13,559 nucleotides of DNA, from assembly GCF_032970905.1 (NCBI RefSeq), contig NZ_JAWJZA010000028.1. One strand, written 5' to 3'. The notes beneath the pieces were generated by a model that did not search any database, was not told the origin of the DNA, and saw nothing but the letters and a program-made list of their open reading frames with translations. The translations under genes were made by a program, and so were the position numbers. Shown one piece after another: positions 5,907 to 13,103 of this stretch. This DNA comes from Veillonella absiana (GTDB lineage Bacteria; Bacillota; Negativicutes; Veillonellales; Veillonellaceae). How positions within the stretch are numbered: the first letter of the stretch is position 1; every line of letters starts with the position of its first letter.

Positions 5907-7022
5907 ATGGCAAGTGTACAAGACATTATCAAAAGCATAGAACGGATGGCACCACTACATTTGGCAGAGGATTGGGATAATCCTGGACTTATGGTGGGTG
6001 ACCGTACGCAAAATGTAACAGGTATTGTGACGTCATTGGATCCAACGGAGGCGGTGGTGGATTTTGCCATTGCTAACGATTGCAATCTAGTGGTAACACA
6101 TCATCCGTTCATTTTTAAGGGGATGAAACAAATTGATTTGAATTCACCGCAGGGACGTATCATTCGTAAATTGGTGAAACATGATATTGCGTTGTATAGT
6201 GCTCATACAAATCTTGATATTGCTAGTGGTGGTCTCAATGATATGTTAGCAGAACGTATTGGTCTCACGAACGTGCGTGGCTTTGTGAAAACTAGATCTG
6301 AACGGTATATGAAACTTGTTACATTCGTGCCGGCTACGCATGCGGATGCAGTACGTGCGGCATTAGGTGCGGTGGGTGCCGGACATATCGGAAATTACAG
6401 TGACTGTTCCTTTACAACTACTGGCGAAGGTCGATTCAAAGGTGCAGCGGATACGAGTCCATTCCTTGGTGAATCAGGTCAACTAGAGGTGGCTGAGGAA
6501 CAACGTATTGAAACCATTGTGAGTAAACAACGATTGGGCAAGGCCATTGAAGTACTTCTAGCGGCGCATCCTTATGAGGAGGTGGCCTACGACGTATATG
6601 AATTGGCGGGTCCGACGAAGGATTCTTATCTTGGCCGCATCGGTGAATTGCCAGAATCGATGAACCTTGATGAGTTCCGCGACTACTTGCAGGAATGTTT
6701 ACCCCATGCAATCCTTCGTTTTGGTGGGGTTCCTTGTGAAAGTATCCAAACTGTAGCACTCTGTTCAGGCGGTGGCGCTGACTTCATTGGACAAGCAGTT
6801 GCTATGAAAGCCGATGTATACCTTACGGGTGATGTGAAATACCATGATGCCCAACGTGCCAAGGAGGCAGGTATTCTCGTGGCTGATGCGGGGCATTTTG
6901 GCACAGAGGAAATTGTAGCTGATGGCCTTGTAGCCTTTTTGCGTGATGAACAAGAAAAATTGCAATGGGGTGACATGAATATCGTGGCCCATCATGAGCA
7001 AGAGGATTTCTTTTTTATCTAA
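5907..7022 (+). CDS. Nif3-like dinuclear metal centre protein (YqfO type)
   Basis: The 371-residue protein has the two halves of the Nif3/DUF34 fold and, between them (about residues 125-225), the PII-like insert found in YqfO-type members (HPYEEVAYDVYEL). Metal ligands are visible as His65-His66 (VVTHHPFIF), the segment SAHTNLD near residue 95, and GHFGTEE near 330. The family forms hexameric rings with two metals per subunit. Its reaction is unsettled: it was once called GTP cyclohydrolase I type 2 by homology, and that name should not be trusted. The start is ATG 5907 after taggaggcc. It follows trmK on the same strand, as in many Firmicutes, and is followed by the RNase P RNA gene. It looks intact. 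Confidence 0.92.
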   Translation: MASVQDIIKSIERMAPLHLAEDWDNPGLMVGDRTQNVTGIVTSLDPTEAVVDFAIANDCNLVVTHHPFIFKGMKQIDLNSPQGRIIRKLVKHDIALYSAHTNLDIASGGLNDMLAERIGLTNVRGFVKTRSERYMKLVTFVPATHADAVRAALGAVGAGHIGNYSDCSFTTTGEGRFKGAADTSPFLGESGQLEVAEEQRIETIVSKQRLGKAIEVLLAAHPYEEVAYDVYELAGPTKDSYLGRIGELPESMNLDEFRDYLQECLPHAILRFGGVPCESIQTVALCSGGGADFIGQAVAMKADVYLTGDVKYHDAQRAKEAGILVADAGHFGTEEIVADGLVAFLRDEQEKLQWGDMNIVAHHEQEDFFFI

Positions 7023-7028
7023 CTTTCT

Positions 7029-7058
7029 TTGCTTTCATAATACCCACTATGATATACT
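7029..7058 (+). promoter_or_regulatory. Promoter of the RNase P RNA gene
   Basis: There is a TTGCTT -35 box (7029-7034), an 18-bp spacer and a TATACT -10 box (7053-7058) extended by TGA. The predicted start near 7065 coincides with the 5' end of helix P1 of the RNA. Confidence 0.6.
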
Positions 7059-7063
7059 GAATT

Positions 7064-7418
7064 GAAGCAAGTATGAAAGACGATTGCGAGTCCATTGGAT
7101 TCGAGGAAAGTCCGAGCTCCATAGGGCAGGATGCCAGATAACGTCTGGCGAGGGTAACCTTAGGGAAAGTGCCATAGAAAAGAAAACCGCCACGCAAGTG
7201 GTAAGGGTGGAAAGGTGAGGTAAGAGCTCACCAGCAGTTCTGGTAACAGGCTGGCTCGGTAAACCCCATCCGGAGCAAGGCCGAATAGGAAAGGGTTGAG
7301 GTGGTCCCGCCGACCTTTCGGGTTGTGCCGCTCGAGCGTGCAGGCGACTGTACGCCTAGAAAGATAATCGTCACCGTAGCAATACGGAACAGAACTCGGC
7401 TTATTGATTGCTTGCTTC
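7064..7418 (+). ncRNA. rnpB: RNase P RNA, bacterial class A
   Basis: This is the catalytic RNA that removes the 5' leader of tRNA precursors. Conserved blocks are present in order: GAGGAAAGTCCGAGCTCC near 7099, GAGGGTAACCTTAGGGAAAG near 7150, GGTAAACCCCATCCGGAGCA near 7258, and ACAGAACTCGGCTTA near 7390. The ends pair as helix P1 (gaagcaag 7064-7071 with cttgcttc 7411-7418), which fixes the limits to within a few bases. The overall plan is the ancestral A type rather than the Bacillus B type. A promoter lies just upstream. No terminator is seen between it and the thioredoxin gene 40 bases downstream. Confidence 0.96.
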
Positions 7419-7458
7419 TACATTTAATAATAATTACCTGAGAGATGAGGAGAAGTTT

Positions 7459-7791
7459 ATGTCTATCATTGCTATCAATAGCGTAGAGGAGTTTAATACC
7501 CAAGTATTAGGATGTGAAGGTTTAGCTATAGTAGATTTCTCGGCAGAATGGTGTACACCTTGTACAGTTATGCGTCCAGAGGTTGAAAAAGTAGCAGAAA
7601 ATTTAGCTGGTAAAGTAACATTCTTTAGCCTTGATGCGGAAAACAAAGATCTTCGTGAAGTCTTGTTAACACAAGAAATCGAAGGTATTCCTTCCTTGGT
7701 ATTCTATAAAGGTGGAAAACAACTTGATCGTTTAGCTGGTTATAAAAAAGCAGACGTACTTGAAAAACTCATCCGCGAAGTAATCAAATAA
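7459..7791 (+). CDS. Thioredoxin
   Basis: The 110-residue protein has a complete thioredoxin fold and is a cytoplasmic dithiol donor for reducing protein disulfides. The active site is WCTPC (residues 31-35), with threonine in place of the glycine of the classic WCGPC, followed by the cis-proline motif GIPSL with Pro78. The FKDG-type turn is seen as FYKGGKQLDRLAGY. An extra cysteine is at residue 19. The start is ATG 7459 with a strong site (gatgaggag). An upstream in-frame start at 7408 would lie inside the RNase P RNA and lacks a ribosome site. A long terminator follows within ten bases. The changed active site may shift its redox potential, but partners cannot be deduced. Confidence 0.93.
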   Translation: MSIIAINSVEEFNTQVLGCEGLAIVDFSAEWCTPCTVMRPEVEKVAENLAGKVTFFSLDAENKDLREVLLTQEIEGIPSLVFYKGGKQLDRLAGYKKADVLEKLIREVIK

Positions 7792-7800
7792 GATGAAAAC

Positions 7801-7871
7801 GCCCCCATATATAAACTTTCACTCCTGAGCGCACGCGCAATGTCCTGAAAGTTCATATATGGGGGCTTTTT
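7801..7871 (+). terminator. Long-stem terminator after thioredoxin
   Basis: Arms of 21 bases (7801-7821 and 7846-7866) pair with a single mismatch, starting with gcccccatatat, and are followed by five T residues. The 24-base loop contains gcgcacgcgc. Confidence 0.92.
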
Positions 7872-7991
7872 CTGTGTTGGACCCGCGTGAAATGCTGAAA
7901 TGTAAGGCTATGTATAGTTTTCTGATTATCTATTTGGATTTTTGATAAAAATGATTTGTAACTTTCATAGAAAAAATTGAAATATTATGGA

Positions 7992-8029
7992 TTTTCAATA
8001 GTCGTTAATATTTTCAATAGTCATTAATA
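7992..8029. repeat. 19-bp direct repeat, two copies, upstream of the hydrogenase promoter
   Basis: The units ttttcaatagtcgttaata (7992-8010) and its neighbour (8011-8029) differ at one base and end exactly where the predicted -35 box begins. Spacing of about two helical turns puts both copies on the same face of the DNA, as expected for activator sites. An inverted half (attgaaa) precedes them near 7977. Confidence 0.85.
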
Positions 8030-8058
8030 TTGAGTAATGATATACTATTATATATACA
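8030..8058 (+). promoter_or_regulatory. Predicted promoter of the hydrogenase operon
   Basis: There is a TTGAGT -35 box (8030-8035), a 17-bp spacer and a TATACA -10 box (8053-8058). The inverted repeat atactat (8042-8048) / atagtat (8058-8064) spans the -10 region and could be an operator. The region is so AT-rich that other -10 positions are possible. Confidence 0.45.
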
Positions 8059-8141
8059 TAGTATTGTATTGTTTCGTGAAATGAATAAGTATTGGATTAT
8101 ACATTTCTACTTCAAAGTTGTTGAGAAGGAGGTTGTGTTCC

Positions 8142-9284
8142 GTGAAAGATCGATTAAATAGTTTATGGACACTCTTTCAAGAGCGACGTCTAAGCCGACG
8201 CACGTTTGTGAAATCCTGTGTGGCCCTAACTGCTGTATTGGGTTTGCCACCAACTAAGTTAGACTCAGTAGTTAAAGCTGCTGAAACAAAAGAATTGCCT
8301 ACGGTAATTTGGTTGCATGGTCATGAATGTACAGGATGTGATGAATCTTTCATTCGTTCATCTTCACCATTTGCATCTGACGTGATTTTAAACATGATTG
8401 CTCTTGAGTATGATGATACTTTGGCAGCAGCGGCAGGCGCTCCACTAGAGGAACATTTGCACAACATTATCCAAAATAAGAGCGGTAAATATATTTTGGC
8501 TGTAGAAGGTGGTGTACCACTTGAGGAAAACGGTATTTATTGTACTGTAGGTGGTCGTCCATTTGTTGAAGTATTGAAGGAATGTGCTAAAGGTGCCGTA
8601 GCGATTATTGAATACGGTTCTTGTGCAGCTTGGGGCGGTATTCAAGCAGCTAAACCTAATCCAACAAATACTGTATCTGTATCGTCTATTGTATCGGGTA
8701 AACCAATTATTAAGGTATCAGGTTGTCCGCCTATTCCTGAAGTTATGACAGGCGTTATTATGCATTATGCATTGTTCGGTCAAATTCCACCATTGGATAA
8801 TCAAGGCCGTCCAAAACAATTTTATGGTAATCGTATCCATGATACTTGCTATCGCCGTCCATTCTTTGATTCCGGTTTATTCGTAGAAGAATTCGATGAT
8901 GCTGGGTCCAAAGCTGGCTGGTGCTTGTACAAGGTAGGTTGTCGTGGACCACAAACGTATAACTCTTGTGGTAATTTACGTTGGTGGAATGGTTTGTCCT
9001 ATCCAATTCAATCTGGTCATGGTTGTATTGGTTGCTCTGAAAAAGGATTCTGGGATAATGATGTATTCTACAAACGTATACCAGATATTCCAATGGCTAA
9101 CACTATAACAACAGCTGATACAGTAGGTACCGTAGCAGCGTTCTCAGCAACTGGTGCAGTAATAGCTCATGGAGCCCTTACACTAGCTAAAAATAAATAT
9201 GACGATATTAAAGAAGAAAAACGTCTCAAAGAAGCTGGTTTATGGGATGAAGAGAAACATAACAATAACGGAGGAGGTCACTAA
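8142..9284 (+). CDS. hyaA: NiFe hydrogenase small subunit, Tat-exported
   Basis: The 380-residue subunit carries the three iron-sulfur clusters that pass electrons between the NiFe site and the cytochrome b. A twin-arginine signal (LSRRTFVK, residues 17-24) precedes a hydrophobic stretch. Proximal cluster ligands are Cys63 and Cys66 (HECTGCDES), GSCAAWGG and GCPPIPE. The distal cluster uses IHDTCYRRP with later cysteines (WCLYKVGC). The medial cluster uses YNSCGNLRWW and GHGCIGCSE. A C-terminal hydrophobic helix (TVGTVAAFSATGAVIAHGA) anchors it in the membrane. Both positions that are extra cysteines in oxygen-tolerant enzymes are glycine (CTGC, AWGG). The start chosen is GTG 8142, nine bases after aaggagg. 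A TTG start at 8118 would put the ribosome site inside the gene. TAATG joins it to the large subunit. Confidence 0.95.
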   Translation: MKDRLNSLWTLFQERRLSRRTFVKSCVALTAVLGLPPTKLDSVVKAAETKELPTVIWLHGHECTGCDESFIRSSSPFASDVILNMIALEYDDTLAAAAGAPLEEHLHNIIQNKSGKYILAVEGGVPLEENGIYCTVGGRPFVEVLKECAKGAVAIIEYGSCAAWGGIQAAKPNPTNTVSVSSIVSGKPIIKVSGCPPIPEVMTGVIMHYALFGQIPPLDNQGRPKQFYGNRIHDTCYRRPFFDSGLFVEEFDDAGSKAGWCLYKVGCRGPQTYNSCGNLRWWNGLSYPIQSGHGCIGCSEKGFWDNDVFYKRIPDIPMANTITTADTVGTVAAFSATGAVIAHGALTLAKNKYDDIKEEKRLKEAGLWDEEKHNNNGGGH

Positions 9285-11185
9285 TGAAACGTGTTGTAGT
9301 AGATCCTATCTCTCGTATAGAAGGTCATTTACGAGTAGAAATCAAAGTTGACGAAGCAACTGGTAAAGTTGAAGACGCCTTATCCAGTGGTACTGCGTGG
9401 CGTGGTATTGAATTAGTTGCTAAAAATCGTGACCCTCGCGATTTATGGGCATTTGTACAACGTATTTGCGGTGTTTGTACAAGTACACATGCATTGGCAT
9501 CCTTGCGTGCCGTAGAAGATGCGTTGGGTATTAAAATTCCTAAAAATGCCAATGCTATTCGGAACATTATGCATAGCTGTTTAGATGTACATGATCATAT
9601 TGTTCACTTCTATCATTTACATGCCCTTGACTGGGTAAGCCCTGTAGCAGCATTAGCTGCAGACCCAGCTAAAACAGCACAATTGCAAAATGATATTTTG
9701 AATACCTATAATGTGTCAGGATTAGCTCCAGCAGATTTGGAATCTTCATCCTCTGCATATCCAAAAGAATTTCCTAAGGCGACTACTGCGTATTTTGGAG
9801 CAGTACAAGCGAAAATCAAAAAAATCGTTGATTCTGGTCAATTAGGCATTTTCTCTGCTCAATGGTGGGATCATCCTGATTACAATATTTTACCTCCAGA
9901 AGTACATTTAATGGGCGTGGCTCATTATTTGAATATTCTAGATCGTCAACGTGATATCGTGATTCCTCATGTTATCTTTGGTGGTAAAAATCCTCATCCA
10001 CATTATATTGTAGGTGGTATGCCATGTGCGATTTCTATGGATGATATGAATGCGCCAATTAATACAGCTCGTTTAGCAGCAGTAGATCAATCCATTTCTC
10101 TAACAAAAGATTTGGTGAATTATTTCTACTTGCCAGATATTTTGGCTATCGGCAAAATTTATGTACAAGCTGGTAAGGTTGATGGTGGCGGTTTATCCAA
10201 AAAACGTGCCTTGTCCTATGGGGATTATCCAGATGAACCATATACTGGTATTGCTGATGGCGATTACCATCGTAAAAATATCGTTCGCTCTAATGGTGTT
10301 GTTGAAAACTTTGCATTAGGCGTAGATAAAGCTACTTTCATCAATTTAGAAGGTAAGGATTTCATGGATCCTCAATACCTCAGTGAAGAAGTAGATCATT
10401 CCTGGTTTGAATATCCAAATGGTACAAAAACATTACATCCTATCGATGGTGTGACAGACCCTAAATTTACGGGTCCTAAAACCGGTACAAAAGAAAAATG
10501 GGAATTCCTTGATGAAGATAATAAATATTCTTGGATTAAATCCCCAACTTTCAAAGGCAAAGCTTGTGAAGTGGGTCCATTAGCAAAATATATTGTTGTG
10601 TATACGAAGGTTAAACAAGGTATTTTGAAAGACCCAACTTGGGCAGAGCAAATGATTGTTCGCCAAATTGATACAGTGAGCCAAGTGCTTGGCGTACCAG
10701 CTCATGTTTGGATGACATCTACAGTAGGTCGTACAGCATGTCGTGCTCTTGATGCACAAGTAGCAGCTACTATTAGCCAATATTTCTACAATCAACTTGT
10801 GGCTAATATTAAGGCCGGTGATGTGGCTGTGGCGGATACAACTAATTTTGACCCTAATACATGGGCCCCTGAAAGTAAAGGTGTAGGTTTAGTGGATGCT
10901 CCACGTGGTGGTCTAGGTCACTGGATTCACATTAAAGACGGCCGCTCTGCAAACTATCAATGTATCGTTCCATCTACATGGAATGCATGCCCTAAAACGA
11001 CAGCCGGTGAACATGGTGCGTATGAAGATAGCATGATTGATACAAAGGTTAAGATTGCTGATAAACCTTTGGAAATCTTAAAGGCTATTCATTCCTTTGA
11101 CCCATGCCTTGCATGTGCGACACATTTGTACAATAAAAAAGGTGAAAAAATCGTCTCTGTGAATACAGATGCATTGTGTAAATAA
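9284..11185 (+). CDS. hyaB: NiFe hydrogenase large (catalytic) subunit
   Basis: The 633-residue subunit holds the NiFe(CN)2CO site that splits or makes H2. The N-terminal ligand motif is RICGVCTSTHA (Cys62, Cys65) and the C-terminal one is DPCLACATH (Cys608, Cys611, His614). A 19-residue tail starting LYNKKGEK follows His614 and should be cut off by the protease encoded at 11997. The conserved arginine near the active site lies in APRGGLGHW, around residue 540. It has no signal peptide of its own and should be carried out of the cell together with the Tat signal of the small subunit. Its ATG shares one base with the small-subunit stop. The length and motifs are those of membrane-bound group 1 enzymes. 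Confidence 0.96.
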   Translation: MKRVVVDPISRIEGHLRVEIKVDEATGKVEDALSSGTAWRGIELVAKNRDPRDLWAFVQRICGVCTSTHALASLRAVEDALGIKIPKNANAIRNIMHSCLDVHDHIVHFYHLHALDWVSPVAALAADPAKTAQLQNDILNTYNVSGLAPADLESSSSAYPKEFPKATTAYFGAVQAKIKKIVDSGQLGIFSAQWWDHPDYNILPPEVHLMGVAHYLNILDRQRDIVIPHVIFGGKNPHPHYIVGGMPCAISMDDMNAPINTARLAAVDQSISLTKDLVNYFYLPDILAIGKIYVQAGKVDGGGLSKKRALSYGDYPDEPYTGIADGDYHRKNIVRSNGVVENFALGVDKATFINLEGKDFMDPQYLSEEVDHSWFEYPNGTKTLHPIDGVTDPKFTGPKTGTKEKWEFLDEDNKYSWIKSPTFKGKACEVGPLAKYIVVYTKVKQGILKDPTWAEQMIVRQIDTVSQVLGVPAHVWMTSTVGRTACRALDAQVAATISQYFYNQLVANIKAGDVAVADTTNFDPNTWAPESKGVGLVDAPRGGLGHWIHIKDGRSANYQCIVPSTWNACPKTTAGEHGAYEDSMIDTKVKIADKPLEILKAIHSFDPCLACATHLYNKKGEKIVSVNTDALCK

Positions 11186-11197
11186 GGAGACGGAGCT

Positions 11198-12004
11198 ATG
11201 TTAATACATACTGATAAAAAGGCGTATGTCGTATTTAGTTTATGGCTACGCATATTCCACTGGACCATGGTGCTCAGTGTAACAGCTCTATTTTGGACAG
11301 GATTGTACATCGGTGATCCAGGATTCTCTGCATTAACGGGTCATGTAGAACCTACCTATGCAGTTGATGCATGGTTTTCTATGGAAACAATTCGACGCAT
11401 ACATTTTATTGCTGGGTTTATCTTGGCATTCTCCTTTATTTTCCGTATCGCTGGTGCTATTTACAATCGTGGTGATAGATTATTGCCTAGATTTAATCAA
11501 AAACGCTATTGGTATGGTTTGCGAGAAACTACGCTTCACTATTTGATGATTCCACAGAAACATGAACATCATTGGTTGCGTAACTCCTTGGCACGTACAG
11601 CCTATGCAGCAGTCTACCTTTTGTTTATTGCTGAAATCACTACAGGCTTTGCTATGTATGCGATGGTAACACCAAATAGTTGGATGGCTGTTTTATTTTC
11701 TCCAGTTATTGCCTTATTGGGTGGTGAATATAATGTTCATATTGTTCACCATTACATCGCTTGGTGCTTCTTGTTCTTTACAATTGTTCATGTATACATG
11801 TCTTTCCGTGAAGATGTAATGGAAGAATCTGGTGAAGTATCATCTATGGTTTCTGGTATGAAATATTATGCACACGATCCTATCGATATCGAAGATTTGA
11901 ATGCGAAACGTCATCGTGGCGAACGTGTGGTTGTTCCAACTGGAACTACATATCGTCCAAGTAATCCAGATGATCCAAAGGAAAAGGAATTACTAAATGA
12001 TTAA
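11198..12004 (+). CDS. hyaC: Hydrogenase cytochrome b subunit
   Basis: The 268-residue integral membrane protein links the hydrogenase to the quinone pool. Four hydrophobic helices are visible at about 17-39, 66-90, 130-156 and 180-202. Candidate haem ligands are His21 (RIFHWTM), His69 (RRIHFIAG), His184/185 (HIVHHYIAW) and His198 (TIVHVYMS), as in the HyaC/HupC family. A charged tail of about 65 residues (from REDVMEE) should face the cytoplasm. The start is ATG 11198 with aaggaga upstream, 12 bases after the large subunit. The protease gene overlaps its end by eight bases. Its presence means electrons go to or from menaquinone rather than to a soluble carrier. Confidence 0.94.
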   Translation: MLIHTDKKAYVVFSLWLRIFHWTMVLSVTALFWTGLYIGDPGFSALTGHVEPTYAVDAWFSMETIRRIHFIAGFILAFSFIFRIAGAIYNRGDRLLPRFNQKRYWYGLRETTLHYLMIPQKHEHHWLRNSLARTAYAAVYLLFIAEITTGFAMYAMVTPNSWMAVLFSPVIALLGGEYNVHIVHHYIAWCFLFFTIVHVYMSFREDVMEESGEVSSMVSGMKYYAHDPIDIEDLNAKRHRGERVVVPTGTTYRPSNPDDPKEKELLND

Positions 12005-12572
12005 TACGGACTCTATACAATTAGGTGGGGTCAATATCAGCGCGGGCTCAGAGGGTCCGCGCATTGATATTACTAGACTCTATGATGATGGTGACAATAG
12101 TATCGTTCTACTAGGCGTTGGGAATGTACTCCTCACAGATGAGGGCCTTGGGGTTCATGTGATTAATGATCTTCGTGAAAGCTATAATTTCGCGCCACCT
12201 ATCAATATTGTAGATGGAGGCACTATGGGAATGGAATTATTGTCCTATATGAGGGGCATGAAAAAATTATTACTCATCGATGCCATCAATGGTGGAGATA
12301 AGCCAGGAACGATTTATGAGTTTCCTCATCAAGAATTAGAAACATATTTTACAGAACATATTTCCGTACACGAGGTAGGGATGCAAGATATATTACGCAT
12401 TCGCGCACTCCAAGAAGACCCACTAGAGGATGCTGTAGTGGTTGGAGTAGAACCTGAATCCTTGGAGATTGGGTTTGAACCGAGTCCAGTAGTACGAGCA
12501 GCGCTACCAGAGGTTAAAAAACGTGTATTGAAAGTATTACAATCATGGAATGTGGAGGTGAGTCCTAAATGA
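11997..12572 (+). CDS. hyaD: Hydrogenase maturation protease, HyaD/HybD type
   Basis: The 191-residue endopeptidase removes the C-terminal tail of the large subunit once nickel is in place. The nickel-sensing residues of HybD correspond to Glu49 (LLTDEGLG), Asp73 (VDGGTMG) and His125 (SVHEVGMQ). The core begins at SIVLLGVGN (residue 35), so there is a 35-residue N-terminal extension compared with E. coli HybD, which starts just before this motif. The start ATG 11997 lies inside the end of hyaC and has aaaggaaaagg upstream, and no other good start is seen nearer to the core. The DNA of the extension contains a strong stem-loop (12033-12071). The next gene overlaps by four bases (ATGA). Confidence 0.93.
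   Translation: MINTDSIQLGGVNISAGSEGPRIDITRLYDDGDNSIVLLGVGNVLLTDEGLGVHVINDLRESYNFAPPINIVDGGTMGMELLSYMRGMKKLLLIDAINGGDKPGTIYEFPHQELETYFTEHISVHEVGMQDILRIRALQEDPLEDAVVVGVEPESLEIGFEPSPVVRAALPEVKKRVLKVLQSWNVEVSPK
12033..12071 (+). other. Stem-loop inside the 5' part of hyaD
   Basis: aatatcagcgcgg (12033-12045) pairs with ccgcgc (12057-12062) and tgatatt (12065-12071) around an 11-base loop, with only a two-base bulge. The GC-rich inner part stands out from its AT-rich surroundings. It has no T tract after it, so it is not a simple terminator. Confidence 0.7.
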
Positions 12573-12946
12573 TTGAAGATTATAGTAATGTTCGTGCTGT
12601 ATTGGCAGAATTAAAAGGGGCTCTAAAAACGCTCCGCACCACAGGTGAAGGTTATACCATCTATGTGGAAAAAACAGGCCTTTCTGAAGAAGAGCAAGTT
12701 GAAGTTCTACAGACCTTGGGTAAAGGTACTGTGACTATTGATTTTCGTGAAACAGACCAACCAGTGACTTGGCAAGAAAGCCAGTTTCCAGGCATATGGG
12801 TGGGGACATTTAAGAATGCGCGCAATGACGGAATTTTGCATACCATTGAAGTCGCCTATTATCCTGAACTAGCGAAGACCTATGATGAAGATATGATTCA
12901 AGCTGAAGACGATTTGCAATCTTGGATTGAGGCATCTCAACTATAA
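12569..12946 (+). CDS. Hydrogenase expression/formation protein, HupH/HyaF C-terminal domain
   Basis: The 125-residue cytoplasmic protein resembles the C-terminal domain of HupH/HyaF: a helical start (VRAVLAELKGALKTLRTTGEG), then LGKGTVTIDF, TDQPVTWQESQFPGIWVGTF and a closing segment with IEVAYYPELAKTYDEDM. HyaF/HupH proteins are accessory factors for assembling the small subunit of membrane-bound hydrogenases, by a mechanism not fully settled. Full-length relatives are about twice as long, so only one domain is present here. The ATGA overlap with hyaD and its position as last gene of the operon support a role in hydrogenase assembly. The similarity is moderate and I hold the family call with some caution. 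Confidence 0.72.
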   Translation: MIEDYSNVRAVLAELKGALKTLRTTGEGYTIYVEKTGLSEEEQVEVLQTLGKGTVTIDFRETDQPVTWQESQFPGIWVGTFKNARNDGILHTIEVAYYPELAKTYDEDMIQAEDDLQSWIEASQL

Positions 12947-12960
12947 TTGAATATAATGTA

Positions 12961-13035
12961 ACAGCCCTATACACGTATACTCGTCTCGGCTAGACATAAA
13001 GTCTAAGCTCGTCTCGCATACGTGCATAGGGCTGT
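12961..13035 (+). terminator. Complex hairpin at the end of the hydrogenase operon
   Basis: Arms of 18 bases (12961-12978, acagccctatacacgtat; 13018-13035) pair with one mismatch. The 39-base interior contains a small hairpin (tagac-ataaa-gtcta) flanked by two copies of ctcgtctcg (12980-12988, 13008-13016). Only a weak T run follows, so it may act as an RNA end-protecting structure as much as a terminator. Confidence 0.7.
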
Positions 13036-13103
13036 TGTACTGCTATAAATTTCAGGTAACACACTTGTCTAAAGGAGTATACTAAAAACAAGGAGTGATT
13101 TAT

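Larger units (their letters stand above)
7872..8141. other. Control region of the hydrogenase operon
   Basis: No gene is seen. It holds the 19-bp direct repeat (7992-8029), the predicted promoter (8030-8058), an inverted repeat over the -10 box, a leader of about 77 bases and the aaggagg ribosome site (8126-8132). An FNR-like half site (TTGAT near 7939) has no good partner, so anaerobic control by FNR is not supported. Confidence 0.5.

Noticed and set aside
6436..7001. Antisense open frames over the nif3 gene
   Set aside because: They lack ribosome sites and protein-like composition and mirror a well-identified gene on the plus strand.
7408..7458. Longer thioredoxin starting within the RNase P RNA
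   Set aside because: It overlaps the structured end of rnpB and lacks a ribosome site, while ATG 7459 has one and gives the normal length.
7939..7956. FNR box upstream of the hydrogenase
   Set aside because: Only one half (TTGAT) matches; the other half does not fit TTGAT-N4-ATCAA.
8118..8141. Upstream TTG start for the hydrogenase small subunit
   Set aside because: The aaggagg site lies downstream of it, and GTG 8142 has correct spacing and gives a normal Tat signal.
8758..9093. Antisense open frame over hyaA
   Set aside because: It has low-complexity composition rich in His, Asn and Tyr, as expected for a shadow of the real gene.
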